This document shows positions 26,502 to 35,892 of a DNA stretch of 64,000 bases, in pieces; position 1 is the first letter of the stretch; the number at the start of each line of letters is the position of its first letter. Source of the stretch: an uncultured Clostridia bacterium (lineage in GTDB: Bacteria; Bacillota; Clostridia; UMGS1810); contig CAKSPF010000001.1 of NCBI GenBank assembly GCA_934481345.1, positions 248,001 to 312,000 of the forward strand. Reading direction: 5' to 3'. The notes under the pieces were generated by a model that saw nothing but the letters and a program-made list of their open reading frames with translations, searched no databases and had not been told where the DNA came from. The translations under genes and the position numbers were made by a program.

Positions 26502-29500
26502 TTATCTTGCAATACATAGGTAGGTAAACTGGCTGCTGTCCTTCTGGCGTGCTATACCGCCTGCGTATTCTATCCATCCCTTTCGGGTATTTCCGTCGTC
26601 ATCATTTACAACCATTGCAAAACCGATTTTGTCGAGAGAATCAAAATCAATTTCCTTTGTGGTTATTTCCGACCACGGAATGGCAAGTTCGTAATTTGTC
26701 ACTCCGCCATTGCGCGTTATCGCAAGCTGTGCCGTTTCCACCTTGTTTAGCGGCATATTGTTTCCCTCGGATGAGTGCCGCCATACCAAAGGACCGTTCG
26801 GAGTATCGCCGAAGGTAATTTCGGTAAAGCTGCCGCCGACGATAGCGTCATGCAGTTTCTTTTCAAAGGCAATTCCGAACTGAACCGAATCGTTCTGCCA
26901 TATCAGACTGTCTGTCGAGCTTCCGGCTTTTACATCGTCCTTTACCCGTACAAACAGATAAAAATTATCTTTGTCAAACATTATATTTGTAGACGCACTC
27001 AAATCATCGGGACCGTTCCATACGTTGTTGCCCGTCATGCTCACCTGTTCTTCGCTGCCGCAATTCATGGTCGTCTTCAAATCCCACTCGCCGTCCGACA
27101 TCTTTCCGTCTATATCCGGCTTTTTGTCGGCATAAACAGCACAGGTAAAATCTATGCTTTGTTTGAAGGTCTTTTGAGTACCGTCGCTTGCCTCAATGGT
27201 GTATATGACATTATCGTATATACCAAGTTCATTTATTCTCGGAAGCTTGAGCTTATACTCGCCTACGCATCCTGCCGGTATAGTGTCAATTTTAATAGTA
27301 CCGTAATTGTCCGCAAACATGGCAGGACTTGAGAAATGCACTTTAGCATCTAGCGGAACGGTCATATTGTTTGTAACATAGAGCATTGCATCCCAACGGG
27401 TAACGTCGTCCTTGCCCCGTATATCCGCATACAGCTCCGCAGTGAACGGCTCTGTTGTTTTCATCGGTATTTTTATAAGCGATGAGGTTTTATCATTTTT
27501 TGATATTTTCGCCGTGATGAGGTCGCTGCTGCCAACCTCGCTTTCGCATTTAAACCTTACCGAATTGTTATTTTCTGCATTTATACCGGCGCCGGAGGCT
27601 CTGGATACCGTTAAGATTTCGCCGTCCTTTACACCGCTTACGTCAATAACCACATTACTGTTTTTAGCAATATTAAGATTGCTTTCAGACGTTTCAATCC
27701 TCGGCTCTGTGCACTCGGCAGTTGTGAAATCTCCCTCCAGATACTGCATAGAGTTTGTAAGAGTTAATGTATATTCGCCGTTTTCGGAGCTCAAATTTGT
27801 CGCATTACCGTATATGTCATACAAAACCGCATTTTCCGTATTCAGCTTAAACGTTATGTTTCTCGGAGTTCCTGCTGTCCAGAACGGAATAATTGTTTTA
27901 TTGTCTTTCGGTCTTTCAAAGGTATATGCATAATCAGTGCCGTTATCAAGCACAGTGCCCGTGCTGTCGGCATTTTGCAGAATTTTGTTTACAGCCGTTA
28001 CCGCAACATATGTTTCTTTTGCGGCATACGGATAGTCGAATACCGGGTTATGTGACTGCGTATGACCGAAGTTGTGCTCGGTATATGTCTTTATGCCGCC
28101 CTCGTTGTCCAGATTGTACCATGAGAAATAATCGCCTATTTTGTTACCCTTAAAGTACACATATGTACGCATATTGTATTCAGCCTGTACCTTTGGGTCT
28201 GCCGCACTTCCCGAACCTGAGAAATACCCGACCTCGGTGTGATACAGCTTGGGATATGTGCCCATTTTTTCATTAAATTCATCGGCATAGCTTTTCAGAG
28301 GTTGCGCCACACCCTTTTCGGGAATGCTGTTGTGGTTGTACGGATGCAGTGTTGCCGCAGTCAGAAATCCCTTTGGAACGACAGAAAGTGCTTCGCTGTA
28401 ATAATCTTTTGCGGAACTTGTGGTAAGATTACATATTGCAAACATCGTTGAGGGCGTCACGCTGTCGCGCTCCCTTATTTTTTTTAGCATTCTTACCGCA
28501 AATTCTCCGTATGTCTTTCCGCTTTCCATTGTGGAATTAAATGACTGAATGTTCGGCTCGTTCCATATTTCATAGGAATTCATCTCAACTCCGTATTTAT
28601 CCTTTTCGGTAATCATGAAGTCAACATAATTTTCAAATGCCGTCATCTGTTCTTCAGTGGTAGGTATGGTATTTGTCGATTTCATTCCGTATTTTGTGTT
28701 TCCCATACCCACAAGCCACTGCCACTTTATACCGTATTTTGCAAGGTTTTCAAACAATTCCTTTGCATTTTGAGTAAGAGCAAAGCTGCCCTTTGCCGCG
28801 CCGGGTGCGTCAATCATGGTCCACTGAACAGAGTTACGAACAAATCCTGCACCTGATTTAGCCACAATCGGCATACCATCATCCGCTTCGTATCCGTCAA
28901 TGGTAAACTTTGTACAGTAACCGGCGTAGTCATTTTTCGTTCCGTCTTCAATTGTGTTTATGTACGAAAACGGAACTGTTTTTATCTGAGTATAATTTCC
29001 GTCCGAAACACTTATCTTCAAATCATACAGACAATATCTGTCAACTTCGGGTTCAAACTCCCTCTGCACCGATTCTCCGGCGGGAATTGTCAATGTATCT
29101 TCATTGCTCCATGCCTTTGCTCCGAAATCGTCATATACGTCATAAGCAACATTTACGGTTTTTTCCTCATCGGAAAAATTCTTAAACTCAGCAGTGAATT
29201 TTTTACTGTCGGAGTTACCGAATATATTGCCTGTTTCGCCGCTTTTGACGCTCATACACTGCACAGGTTTAAGCTTCGGAATTTTTGTCACAGTGATTTT
29301 GCTTACGCACACATTTCCCACCGAATAAGAAAGCTTATCCGAACGTACCGTGACCGAAAAATCGCTTGTGTTGTTCCAGTGTCTGTTGCCGAAGTATGCA
29401 TCGTCCACCTGAAATACATGTGTTTTCCACTGCATAGTATTTGCAAGGTACACAGCGTCCGTTTCGTAATCTGCACTTTTTTGCGAATCATACTCCAGAC

Positions 29501-29843
29501 AGAACACACCTTTGCCTTCATCGAAATATTCCACCGCTATTTCAAAGTAAGTACCGTCGCTTACGGAACTTGCAAATCCATCCGCAAGATTGACGTTTAC
29601 AAAGGCATTCATTCTGTTTGCCGACTTTAGCTGCCAGCATTTGACGCCCTTGCGGTTTGTAAGAGTTATGGCAGGCTGAATACCCATTTTAACATTCTGC
29701 ACCGCCTGTTTATCATAAACCGCAGAGTTGTCGTTTAAATATATAACCGTTGTGTTTCCGCTTTCGGCTGCGAGGGTAAAATCAACTGCCGAAAACACAA
29801 GTATAATTGAAAGAAAACAAGAAACAAGTTTTTTTATTTTCAT
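26502..29843 (-). CDS. Large secreted clan GH-A-like hydrolase with CBM9-like domain
   Basis: 1113 residues, AAGGGGG before the ATG, signal peptide about 1-26. Order: a carbohydrate-binding-like sandwich (about 30-190); the same accessory sandwich as in the 757-residue enzyme (about 195-297); a TIM-barrel with candidate acid/base Glu429 in YEIWNEPN and nucleophile Glu537 in LYHTEVG; Ig-like regions; and a CBM9-like domain at about 909-1113 (IDGKMSDGEWDL, NFYLFVRVKDD, WIEY). CBM9-type ends often bind reducing ends of glycans. It is the first secreted enzyme after the importer genes. The barrel resembles GH39-type enzymes, but the subfamily is open. Confidence 0.76.
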   Translation of the reverse strand: MKIKKLVSCFLSIILVFSAVDFTLAAESGNTTVIYLNDNSAVYDKQAVQNVKMGIQPAITLTNRKGVKCWQLKSANRMNAFVNVNLADGFASSVSDGTYFEIAVEYFDEGKGVFCLEYDSQKSADYETDAVYLANTMQWKTHVFQVDDAYFGNRHWNNTSDFSVTVRSDKLSYSVGNVCVSKITVTKIPKLKPVQCMSVKSGETGNIFGNSDSKKFTAEFKNFSDEEKTVNVAYDVYDDFGAKAWSNEDTLTIPAGESVQREFEPEVDRYCLYDLKISVSDGNYTQIKTVPFSYINTIEDGTKNDYAGYCTKFTIDGYEADDGMPIVAKSGAGFVRNSVQWTMIDAPGAAKGSFALTQNAKELFENLAKYGIKWQWLVGMGNTKYGMKSTNTIPTTEEQMTAFENYVDFMITEKDKYGVEMNSYEIWNEPNIQSFNSTMESGKTYGEFAVRMLKKIRERDSVTPSTMFAICNLTTSSAKDYYSEALSVVPKGFLTAATLHPYNHNSIPEKGVAQPLKSYADEFNEKMGTYPKLYHTEVGYFSGSGSAADPKVQAEYNMRTYVYFKGNKIGDYFSWYNLDNEGGIKTYTEHNFGHTQSHNPVFDYPYAAKETYVAVTAVNKILQNADSTGTVLDNGTDYAYTFERPKDNKTIIPFWTAGTPRNITFKLNTENAVLYDIYGNATNLSSENGEYTLTLTNSMQYLEGDFTTAECTEPRIETSESNLNIAKNSNVVIDVSGVKDGEILTVSRASGAGINAENNNSVRFKCESEVGSSDLITAKISKNDKTSSLIKIPMKTTEPFTAELYADIRGKDDVTRWDAMLYVTNNMTVPLDAKVHFSSPAMFADNYGTIKIDTIPAGCVGEYKLKLPRINELGIYDNVIYTIEASDGTQKTFKQSIDFTCAVYADKKPDIDGKMSDGEWDLKTTMNCGSEEQVSMTGNNVWNGPDDLSASTNIMFDKDNFYLFVRVKDDVKAGSSTDSLIWQNDSVQFGIAFEKKLHDAIVGGSFTEITFGDTPNGPLVWRHSSEGNNMPLNKVETAQLAITRNGGVTNYELAIPWSEITTKEIDFDSLDKIGFAMVVNDDDGNTRKGWIEYAGGIARQKDSSQFTYLCIAR

Positions 29844-29938
29844 TCGGCTTATTCCCCCTTAAGCAGGTGCGTCAGTATCCGAGCTCGTTTTTTGCACGGA
29901 TTTTTACGCCGCTGCTGTGTTAAAATACTCGCAAATGC

Positions 29939-30811
29939 TTAACCTTTTACACCGCCTACGTTTACTCCGCCCAAAATCATTCTTTGGAAGAATGCATACA
30001 GTATAACCGGCGGTATCATTCCGAATATAATTGCAATCATGTAATAGTCAAGACGGACAGATGTCTTGAGATTATACAGTTTAACCGCAATCGGAAGCTT
30101 AGCGTCGTCGGATATCAGAAGCATAGGCCACATAAAGCTGCTCCATGCCGTATTTATCGACGTAATCACCACATATATAACTATCGGCTTTGCAAGCGGC
30201 AGAATTATCTTTGAAAATATACCCATATCCGTGCAGCCGTCAAGCTGTGCCGCTTCAATGAGTGATATGGAAATCGTGTCAAAATAATTTTTAAACAAAA
30301 ATACATTAAATATATTTGCCGCAGCCATCATCCAGAGCGGAATATATGAGTTTGTAAGATGTGCCGAATTAAACACCATAAATGTGGGAACCATTCTCAC
30401 CTGACCGGGCATCATCATCGTCCACAATAAAAGCGTAAACACAAGCCTGTGTCCCTTTGGACGGAGTCTTGAAAGCACAAATCCTCCGAGAGCCGGAAAT
30501 ACAACGCTGCAAGCCACATCTCCGACTGCTATTATAATGCTCGATATATAGCTTGAAGAAAGTTTATATTTATTCCATACCAGAATTGCCTTTGAAAGCT
30601 TGATATGCTTCGGAAACAAATCCGGCGGAACTTTGTATATTTCCTTTACATCCTTAAATCCCGAAAGCATTACCCACAGCGACGGAACAAGGCTCAGGCA
30701 TACAAGCAGGAGAAGTATTGCCACAACAGACCAGTACAAAAGCTTATATTTGAAGCTTTTCAGCTCCATCGGTGTGATAACCCCGGTTGTCTTATTATCA
30801 AACGCTTTCAT
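29939..30811 (-). CDS. Carbohydrate ABC transporter permease (MalG/COG0395 type)
   Basis: 290 residues with six membrane segments. The EAA loop reads EAAQLDGCTDMGIFSKIILP (about 196-215), the contact site for the ATPase. GGAGGGG precedes the ATG, 11 bases after the upstream permease. It pairs with the COG1175-type permease and the binding protein. As usual for these clusters no ATPase gene is present, so a shared MsmX/UgpC-like ATPase elsewhere in the genome is implied. Confidence 0.9.
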   Translation of the reverse strand: MKAFDNKTTGVITPMELKSFKYKLLYWSVVAILLLLVCLSLVPSLWVMLSGFKDVKEIYKVPPDLFPKHIKLSKAILVWNKYKLSSSYISSIIIAVGDVACSVVFPALGGFVLSRLRPKGHRLVFTLLLWTMMMPGQVRMVPTFMVFNSAHLTNSYIPLWMMAAANIFNVFLFKNYFDTISISLIEAAQLDGCTDMGIFSKIILPLAKPIVIYVVITSINTAWSSFMWPMLLISDDAKLPIAVKLYNLKTSVRLDYYMIAIIFGMIPPVILYAFFQRMILGGVNVGGVKG

Positions 30812-30822
30812 ATCGTCCCCTC

Positions 30823-31743
30823 CTAACCTTGTTTTTCTTCAACTATTTTATTTATTTTAAAATAGAATATTGTAAGCACAACTATCAATACAAACAAAAT
30901 ATTACCGAGAGCCATTGACGGTCCCACGCGGAAATTGATTATACCTTGTTTGTACGCAAGATATGCAAGTGATATTGACGCATTGTTCGGTCCGCCGCCC
31001 GTCATTGCCATAGGTTCTTCCAAAATCTGGAACACACCTATTATCTGTCTTACGAGAACTATGAGCATTGTGCCCGAAATCTGCGGAAGCGTAACCGTAA
31101 ATACTCTTTTAAATACTCCCGCGCCGTCTATTACAGCGGCTTCATACAGCTCGCGGTTAACGCTCTGAAGCACCGAATAATATAAAAGCATAGCGCCCGG
31201 CATACCTCTCCATGTGGAGGTAAAAATGATAAGCGGTATTGACATCTTTGGATTTTGCAGCCAGAGCTGAGTTTTTCCGCCGAACATATTTATAAACATA
31301 TTAAGCATTCCGCCCTCATCAGGGAAAAATATGAGGTACCACATAAGCGAAACCGCAACGCCCGGAAGAATTGCCGGGAAATATATGCAAAATCTAAAAC
31401 CGTTTTTAAAGTGTACTACCTCGTTTAAAAGCAGCGCCACGATAATCGGCGGCAGATAGCCCAAAACCAGTGACCAAAACACATAACTGAGAGTGTTCAT
31501 AAATACTTTCGGAAAAAGCGTATCTTTAATTACATTTACATAGTTGTCAATACCCACGAATTTGCCGCGGTTATAGCCCACCATTTCAAACAATGACCAT
31601 ACAAAGCTCATAATCTGCGGATACCACACAAGCAAAATGACAAGTAAAAGGAACGGCGATATAAGCGCCCATGCCTTTGCGTCACGTTTCAGGCGCACAG
31701 CTTTTTTTGATGCCAAAGCTGTTGATGTGTTAATCGTTTTCAT
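30823..31743 (-). CDS. Carbohydrate ABC transporter permease (MalF/COG1175 type)
   Basis: 306 residues with six membrane segments after a basic N-terminus. The EAA loop is EAAVIDGAGVFKRVFTVTLP (about 208-227), and the family-typical MTGGGPNNAS lies at about 251-260. AAAAGGGG lies upstream. It forms the heterodimeric channel with the next gene. Context suggests import of rhamnose-containing oligosaccharides. Confidence 0.9.
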   Translation of the reverse strand: MKTINTSTALASKKAVRLKRDAKAWALISPFLLLVILLVWYPQIMSFVWSLFEMVGYNRGKFVGIDNYVNVIKDTLFPKVFMNTLSYVFWSLVLGYLPPIIVALLLNEVVHFKNGFRFCIYFPAILPGVAVSLMWYLIFFPDEGGMLNMFINMFGGKTQLWLQNPKMSIPLIIFTSTWRGMPGAMLLYYSVLQSVNRELYEAAVIDGAGVFKRVFTVTLPQISGTMLIVLVRQIIGVFQILEEPMAMTGGGPNNASISLAYLAYKQGIINFRVGPSMALGNILFVLIVVLTIFYFKINKIVEEKQG

Positions 31744-31770
31744 CTGAAATAAACCCCTTTTTAAATCTGA

Positions 31771-33156
31771 TTATTTTGCATTGTCAAGATAATTTGCCTG
31801 AAAGTCTTTTGCAGCGTCTGCAATGATTTTTTTGCAGTCGGCGTTCTTATTGGTAAGAACCTCCTGTATGCATGCGTCAAGTGTACTGTACAAATCCTGA
31901 CAGCAAACCGGTTCTTCCGTCTGAACTTTAAGTCCGTCAACCATTTTGTACTGGCTTACATGTCCGATCGGTATATTTGTATATTTCTTTATGATTTCCT
32001 CGCGGAATTTGGTTATCTCTGCATCGTCGCTCCACTGTGAGAATTTCGGAACTCCGACAGCATAATTTTCTGCATTGTATGTAGCATATTCCTTTTCGAT
32101 AGCCGCTTTTGAGTCTTCTGTTGCGTTAGGTGTAAGGCCTGTAAATTCAAGCCATTTGAAAGCCGCATCTTTTTGTGCTTCGGTTGCCGTATTTGATATA
32201 GCAACTGCCGAGCCGCCCATAAGAGTAACGTGTTTTTTGTCACCTTTCGGAATAACACCCATTGCAACGTCGTTTTTATTCATTCCGTATGTAGAGAAAA
32301 GCGCATTTTGCGGTGCGCTCTGCAGATAGTATGCTGCCTGGCCCGTTCCTATAAGCTTCATGCCCTCGTTATAATCAATAAGCGTATTTGCATTTAATAC
32401 GTTATGCTTCCATTTCAAATCCTTAACCCACCGGAGAGTTTTTACACACTCGGGAGTATTAAATGTTGCTTTCCACTTGCCGTCAGTCTTTTTCATAAAG
32501 TCAACGCCGTTTGCCCATGCAATAATGACAAAGTGCCAGCCGCCGACATTATTTGTAGTCGGCATTACAAAGCCTGCTTTACCTGTTTTTTCTTTGACGA
32601 TTTTGCTGTACTCTGTAAGCTCGTCATATGTTTTCGGGAAAATCGGGTTGTCATCTTTGTCCACAAGTCCGGCTTTTCTCAATACTTCCATATTTGCAAG
32701 CATACCCATCGTATATGCGCTGTTCGGAACCATGTAGTATTTACCGTCGCGTGAAATAAAGCTTTTCACATTGTCGTTAAGCTTATCGGCATAGCCGAAT
32801 TTTTTCATCTGTTTGGTAATATCTGCCGCATAGCCGGCGCTTATAATTCTGTCGGTTTCCGTAAAATGCGTTGTATAAACCGTAGGAAGCTGTCCGCTTG
32901 CAGCCTTTACCAAAAATGTATCAAGGCTGAATGCCCATGTATCCGGCACTACTTCTATTTTGCCGGCATACTTTTTGTTAAATGCCTTTAGCTTTTCGTT
33001 CATTGAATCAAGTGTGGGACCCTCGGCTGTCGGCCAGCCTCCGACTGTGATAACTGTTTTTTCCGTTTCGTCTTTGCCGGTTTTTTTTGTTCCGCAGCCT
33101 GTAAAAAGGCTTACAGCCATTACCAGCACAAGAATCAGGGAAACATTTCTTTTCAT
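31771..33156 (-). CDS. Extracellular sugar-binding lipoprotein (COG1653 type)
   Basis: 461 residues. Signal peptide with lipobox LFTGC, lipid-anchored Cys21. Typical solute-binding protein of carbohydrate ABC importers, with LMGGSAVAISNTA near 306-320. AAAGGAGGAG precedes the ATG. It is the first gene of the array, divergent from the two-component system across a 192-base region, which suggests control by that system. Its high-expression position fits the need for excess binding protein. Confidence 0.88.
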   Translation of the reverse strand: MKRNVSLILVLVMAVSLFTGCGTKKTGKDETEKTVITVGGWPTAEGPTLDSMNEKLKAFNKKYAGKIEVVPDTWAFSLDTFLVKAASGQLPTVYTTHFTETDRIISAGYAADITKQMKKFGYADKLNDNVKSFISRDGKYYMVPNSAYTMGMLANMEVLRKAGLVDKDDNPIFPKTYDELTEYSKIVKEKTGKAGFVMPTTNNVGGWHFVIIAWANGVDFMKKTDGKWKATFNTPECVKTLRWVKDLKWKHNVLNANTLIDYNEGMKLIGTGQAAYYLQSAPQNALFSTYGMNKNDVAMGVIPKGDKKHVTLMGGSAVAISNTATEAQKDAAFKWLEFTGLTPNATEDSKAAIEKEYATYNAENYAVGVPKFSQWSDDAEITKFREEIIKKYTNIPIGHVSQYKMVDGLKVQTEEPVCCQDLYSTLDACIQEVLTNKNADCKKIIADAAKDFQANYLDNAK

Positions 33157-33348
33157 TTAAACTCCTCCTTTTCATCGATACTCTGATATCGTTAACAAAA
33201 TCTTAACATTAAACATTATTTTTGAAAAGGTAACAAAAGTGACTTTAAAGTGGGTATTTGCGACTTTGACATGTTTTGACACTTGATTTTTTGACAAATA
33301 CTGTTATTATATTAAGTATGAAATATATTTACGGGGGAGGTATATCAT
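33157..33348. promoter_or_regulatory. Divergent control region of the polysaccharide array
   Basis: Separates the array (minus) from the sensor/regulator genes (plus). GACTTT occurs at 33241 and 33262, 21 bases apart, the spacing AraC-type regulators prefer. TTTGACA occurs three times at 33265, 33275 and 33290. The plus-strand promoter may use TTGACA at 33276 with TACTGT at 33299 (17-base spacer) or the one at 33291. The minus-strand promoter probably uses a TAAGAT-like -10 near 33200-33207. An ATCGATA/TATCG dyad lies at about 33174-33193. Confidence 0.5.
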
Positions 33349-34278
33349 TTGTTTAACGTCACCAAGAAAAAGCTTGTTTTCTTTGTTATGACAACCGTTC
33401 TTGTTACCTTAATGTGCATCCTTGTTTCCATATATAATATTTTCCGCACATTGATAATCGACGATTACACGACCAAGCTCTCGCACTTTACAAACCAGGA
33501 CGCAGTACGCCTGTCGGCGCATCTAAGTTTTCTTTCATCAAATATGGATAACGTATGCAAGGAGCTTGATTTGGAAAACGAGTTGAATTCTTCAAAGGTG
33601 CCGAACTATGTAACAATTAAAATAGCAAATGCCGTGAAGTATTCACCGTACATATCCTCTGTATATGTTTATCAAAGCGATAAACTGATTCCGTATTTTC
33701 CAATAAATTCAAAATATGCCAAACCGAGCAAAGCGATGAGCAAAATTCTTAATCAATCGCCTCAAAGTGACGGCTGGCTGATAAACACGTCGCAAAACAG
33801 CAGCAAACGCGCTAATGTTCTTTATTATGTAAAAAGCATATCGGACAAAACGCAGATAATTTTTCAGATAAATTCCGACGATATTTTTAAAATATTTAAT
33901 TCCGACACACCGTTTTGCAACAAAACGGAAACTATAATTTTCTCAGAAGACAATAAATGTCTGTCACAGGTAAAAAACATCACATCGGTCATAAGTAAAA
34001 ATATGTTGAAAAATGCCATGTCGCAAAAATACAGCTCACCCGTATGCAAAAGGGGCAAAATAATATATACGCAGCATGTTCCGCAAACGAATTTCTACAT
34101 ATGCTCTGTAACAAAAAGCAGCTATATAAATCAAAAAATGTCATTTCTAATGTTAATACTGATTGTTATTTATTTAGCCGCAATTTTGCTGTGCAGATTT
34201 TTTACGCTGAAACTCGGTAATGAAATCACCGCCGCTCTCGGCAAAATTCATAATGACATGGAACATTATTACGGTTAG
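33349..34278 (+). CDS. Membrane sensor lacking a kinase domain
   Basis: 309 residues starting at TTG with a perfect GGGGGAGG eight bases upstream. Layout: short cytoplasmic N-terminus, membrane segment about 9-30, an extracytoplasmic region of about 230 residues resembling the dCache/Cache domains of YesM-type kinases, a second membrane segment about 264-285, then only about 24 residues (KLGNEITAALGKIHNDMEHY), the beginning of a HAMP-like helix. No histidine or ATPase domain follows; the next gene is the response regulator. It may be a stand-alone sensor that modulates the complete kinase encoded two genes on, or a truncated kinase paralog. Confidence 0.7.
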   Translation: MFNVTKKKLVFFVMTTVLVTLMCILVSIYNIFRTLIIDDYTTKLSHFTNQDAVRLSAHLSFLSSNMDNVCKELDLENELNSSKVPNYVTIKIANAVKYSPYISSVYVYQSDKLIPYFPINSKYAKPSKAMSKILNQSPQSDGWLINTSQNSSKRANVLYYVKSISDKTQIIFQINSDDIFKIFNSDTPFCNKTETIIFSEDNKCLSQVKNITSVISKNMLKNAMSQKYSSPVCKRGKIIYTQHVPQTNFYICSVTKSSYINQKMSFLMLILIVIYLAAILLCRFFTLKLGNEITAALGKIHNDMEHYYG

Positions 34279-34319
34279 ATATATTGGGTTCAAGTATCAA
34301 TACCAAAGGAGAAACAAGT

Positions 34320-35876
34320 ATGCTAAAAGTAATGCTCGTTGATGATGAAAGCATAATAAGAACAGGACTTAAGTTAGGCTTTGACTGGCAAAGCAACGGC
34401 TGCGAAATTGTTGCGGAAGCAGCCAACGGTGACGAAGCATTTAAAATGTTTGAAATTTTCAAGTCTGATATTATAGTTACGGATATCCGTATGCAAAAGT
34501 GTGACGGAATAGAATTTATGAAAAAAATAAAAGCATTGCCGTCGCCGCCGGAGGTTATAGTCCTGTCGGGTTACGATGACTTTCAGTATGCCAAGGAGGC
34601 TCTCAATGCCGGCGCTTTTTCGTATTTATTAAAACCCGTGGATTTCAATGCGCTTTCACAGGCTTTGGAAAAAATAAAAATAAAGATAGAAAAATCAAAA
34701 AAGGCAAAATGTGCGGAAAGCTTTTATAATGCCATGCAGACTGAAACTCTCATAATGTCGCTGATTACAAATCCCGATGAATCAGCCTCGATTATTGACA
34801 GAAACTCATTAATCGTAAAAAAGCTTACCGGAAACTTTTTTGTAGCGGCGATTTCGGTAAATCAACTTGAATCAAATGCTCAGATCTCACTCAGCGCGGC
34901 AATGAAATTTAAAGAATGTATCGAATACGCCATAAGCACGAGCGAAAATTATATCATTAAAAATACTCTTTCGCAGACAAAATATATATTTACCGTATTT
35001 TTGAAAAATCAAAGCTCATATGACAATGCAATTCATATATTTGAAAACCTCCTTATTTCATTTAAGAGCTGTTCGGGATATACCGCATCCATCGGTGTAA
35101 GCGGCATTTTCAGAAGCCTGAGGCTGTTATCCGGGGCACACCGACAGGCGGAAACTGCTTTGAAGCACGGTATCAAAAAAGGCGGAAACAACATCACGGA
35201 TTACATATACATAAACGATAAATTAAATGAAATATGCAGTATGAGCGATGCGGATATTGAAAAAACCGCACAAAACATCAAGGAAGAAAACTACGACAAG
35301 GCATTTGAAAAACTGGACAAATATTTTTCTGAAATATCAAAAATATCGGGTTCACAGCTTAATACCGTAAAGGATACAACCGCAAAACTTGCAATACTTA
35401 TAATTAATTTAACAACTGAAAATACCGATATTATGAAAATGATTTTCGGCAGAACAGTAAACCCCGTAGCCGAAATAGCGGAGTTTAACAGCACAGACGA
35501 AATCCGCGGCTGGATTTACAATCTTATTAACCGACTTAAAAATTCAACGGGAATTTACGGCAAAGACATTAAAAACAAAAATGTATGCAGGGCGGTGTCA
35601 TACATTACCGCGCAGTACAACAGCCACCTTACCGTTGAATGGATTGCAAAGCAGTTATACATGAGTCCGCGTCATCTTATGCGGTTATTCAAGCAGGAAA
35701 CAGGCATGACCTTTAATAAATATCTTACCAATTACAGAATGACAAAGGCGACACAGTTATTTAAAAGCGGCGAATACAAGATTTACGAGGTTGCACAGCT
35801 TGTAGGCTACAGTGACAGCAAATATTTTTGCAAACAATTCAAAAAAGTAACAGGCAAAAATCCGAGTGATTTATAA
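34320..35876 (+). CDS. AraC-type response regulator (YesN-like)
   Basis: 518 residues from the ATG at 34320 (AAGGAG upstream; the frame opens at 34284). Receiver domain 1-120 with the acidic pocket Asp8/Asp9, phosphoacceptor Asp55 in VTDIRM and Lys near 105 in LLKPVD. A long middle region (about 130-400) is typical of YesN-like proteins, and the C-terminal AraC double HTH (about 420-518) contains LTVEWIAKQLYMSPRHLMRL and VAQLVGYSDSKYFCKQFKK. It is expected to bind direct repeats in the divergent region and activate the importer array when phosphorylated by the kinase downstream. Confidence 0.9.
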   Translation: MLKVMLVDDESIIRTGLKLGFDWQSNGCEIVAEAANGDEAFKMFEIFKSDIIVTDIRMQKCDGIEFMKKIKALPSPPEVIVLSGYDDFQYAKEALNAGAFSYLLKPVDFNALSQALEKIKIKIEKSKKAKCAESFYNAMQTETLIMSLITNPDESASIIDRNSLIVKKLTGNFFVAAISVNQLESNAQISLSAAMKFKECIEYAISTSENYIIKNTLSQTKYIFTVFLKNQSSYDNAIHIFENLLISFKSCSGYTASIGVSGIFRSLRLLSGAHRQAETALKHGIKKGGNNITDYIYINDKLNEICSMSDADIEKTAQNIKEENYDKAFEKLDKYFSEISKISGSQLNTVKDTTAKLAILIINLTTENTDIMKMIFGRTVNPVAEIAEFNSTDEIRGWIYNLINRLKNSTGIYGKDIKNKNVCRAVSYITAQYNSHLTVEWIAKQLYMSPRHLMRLFKQETGMTFNKYLTNYRMTKATQLFKSGEYKIYEVAQLVGYSDSKYFCKQFKKVTGKNPSDL

Positions 35877-35892
35877 GCAAAGGGGATTTACT

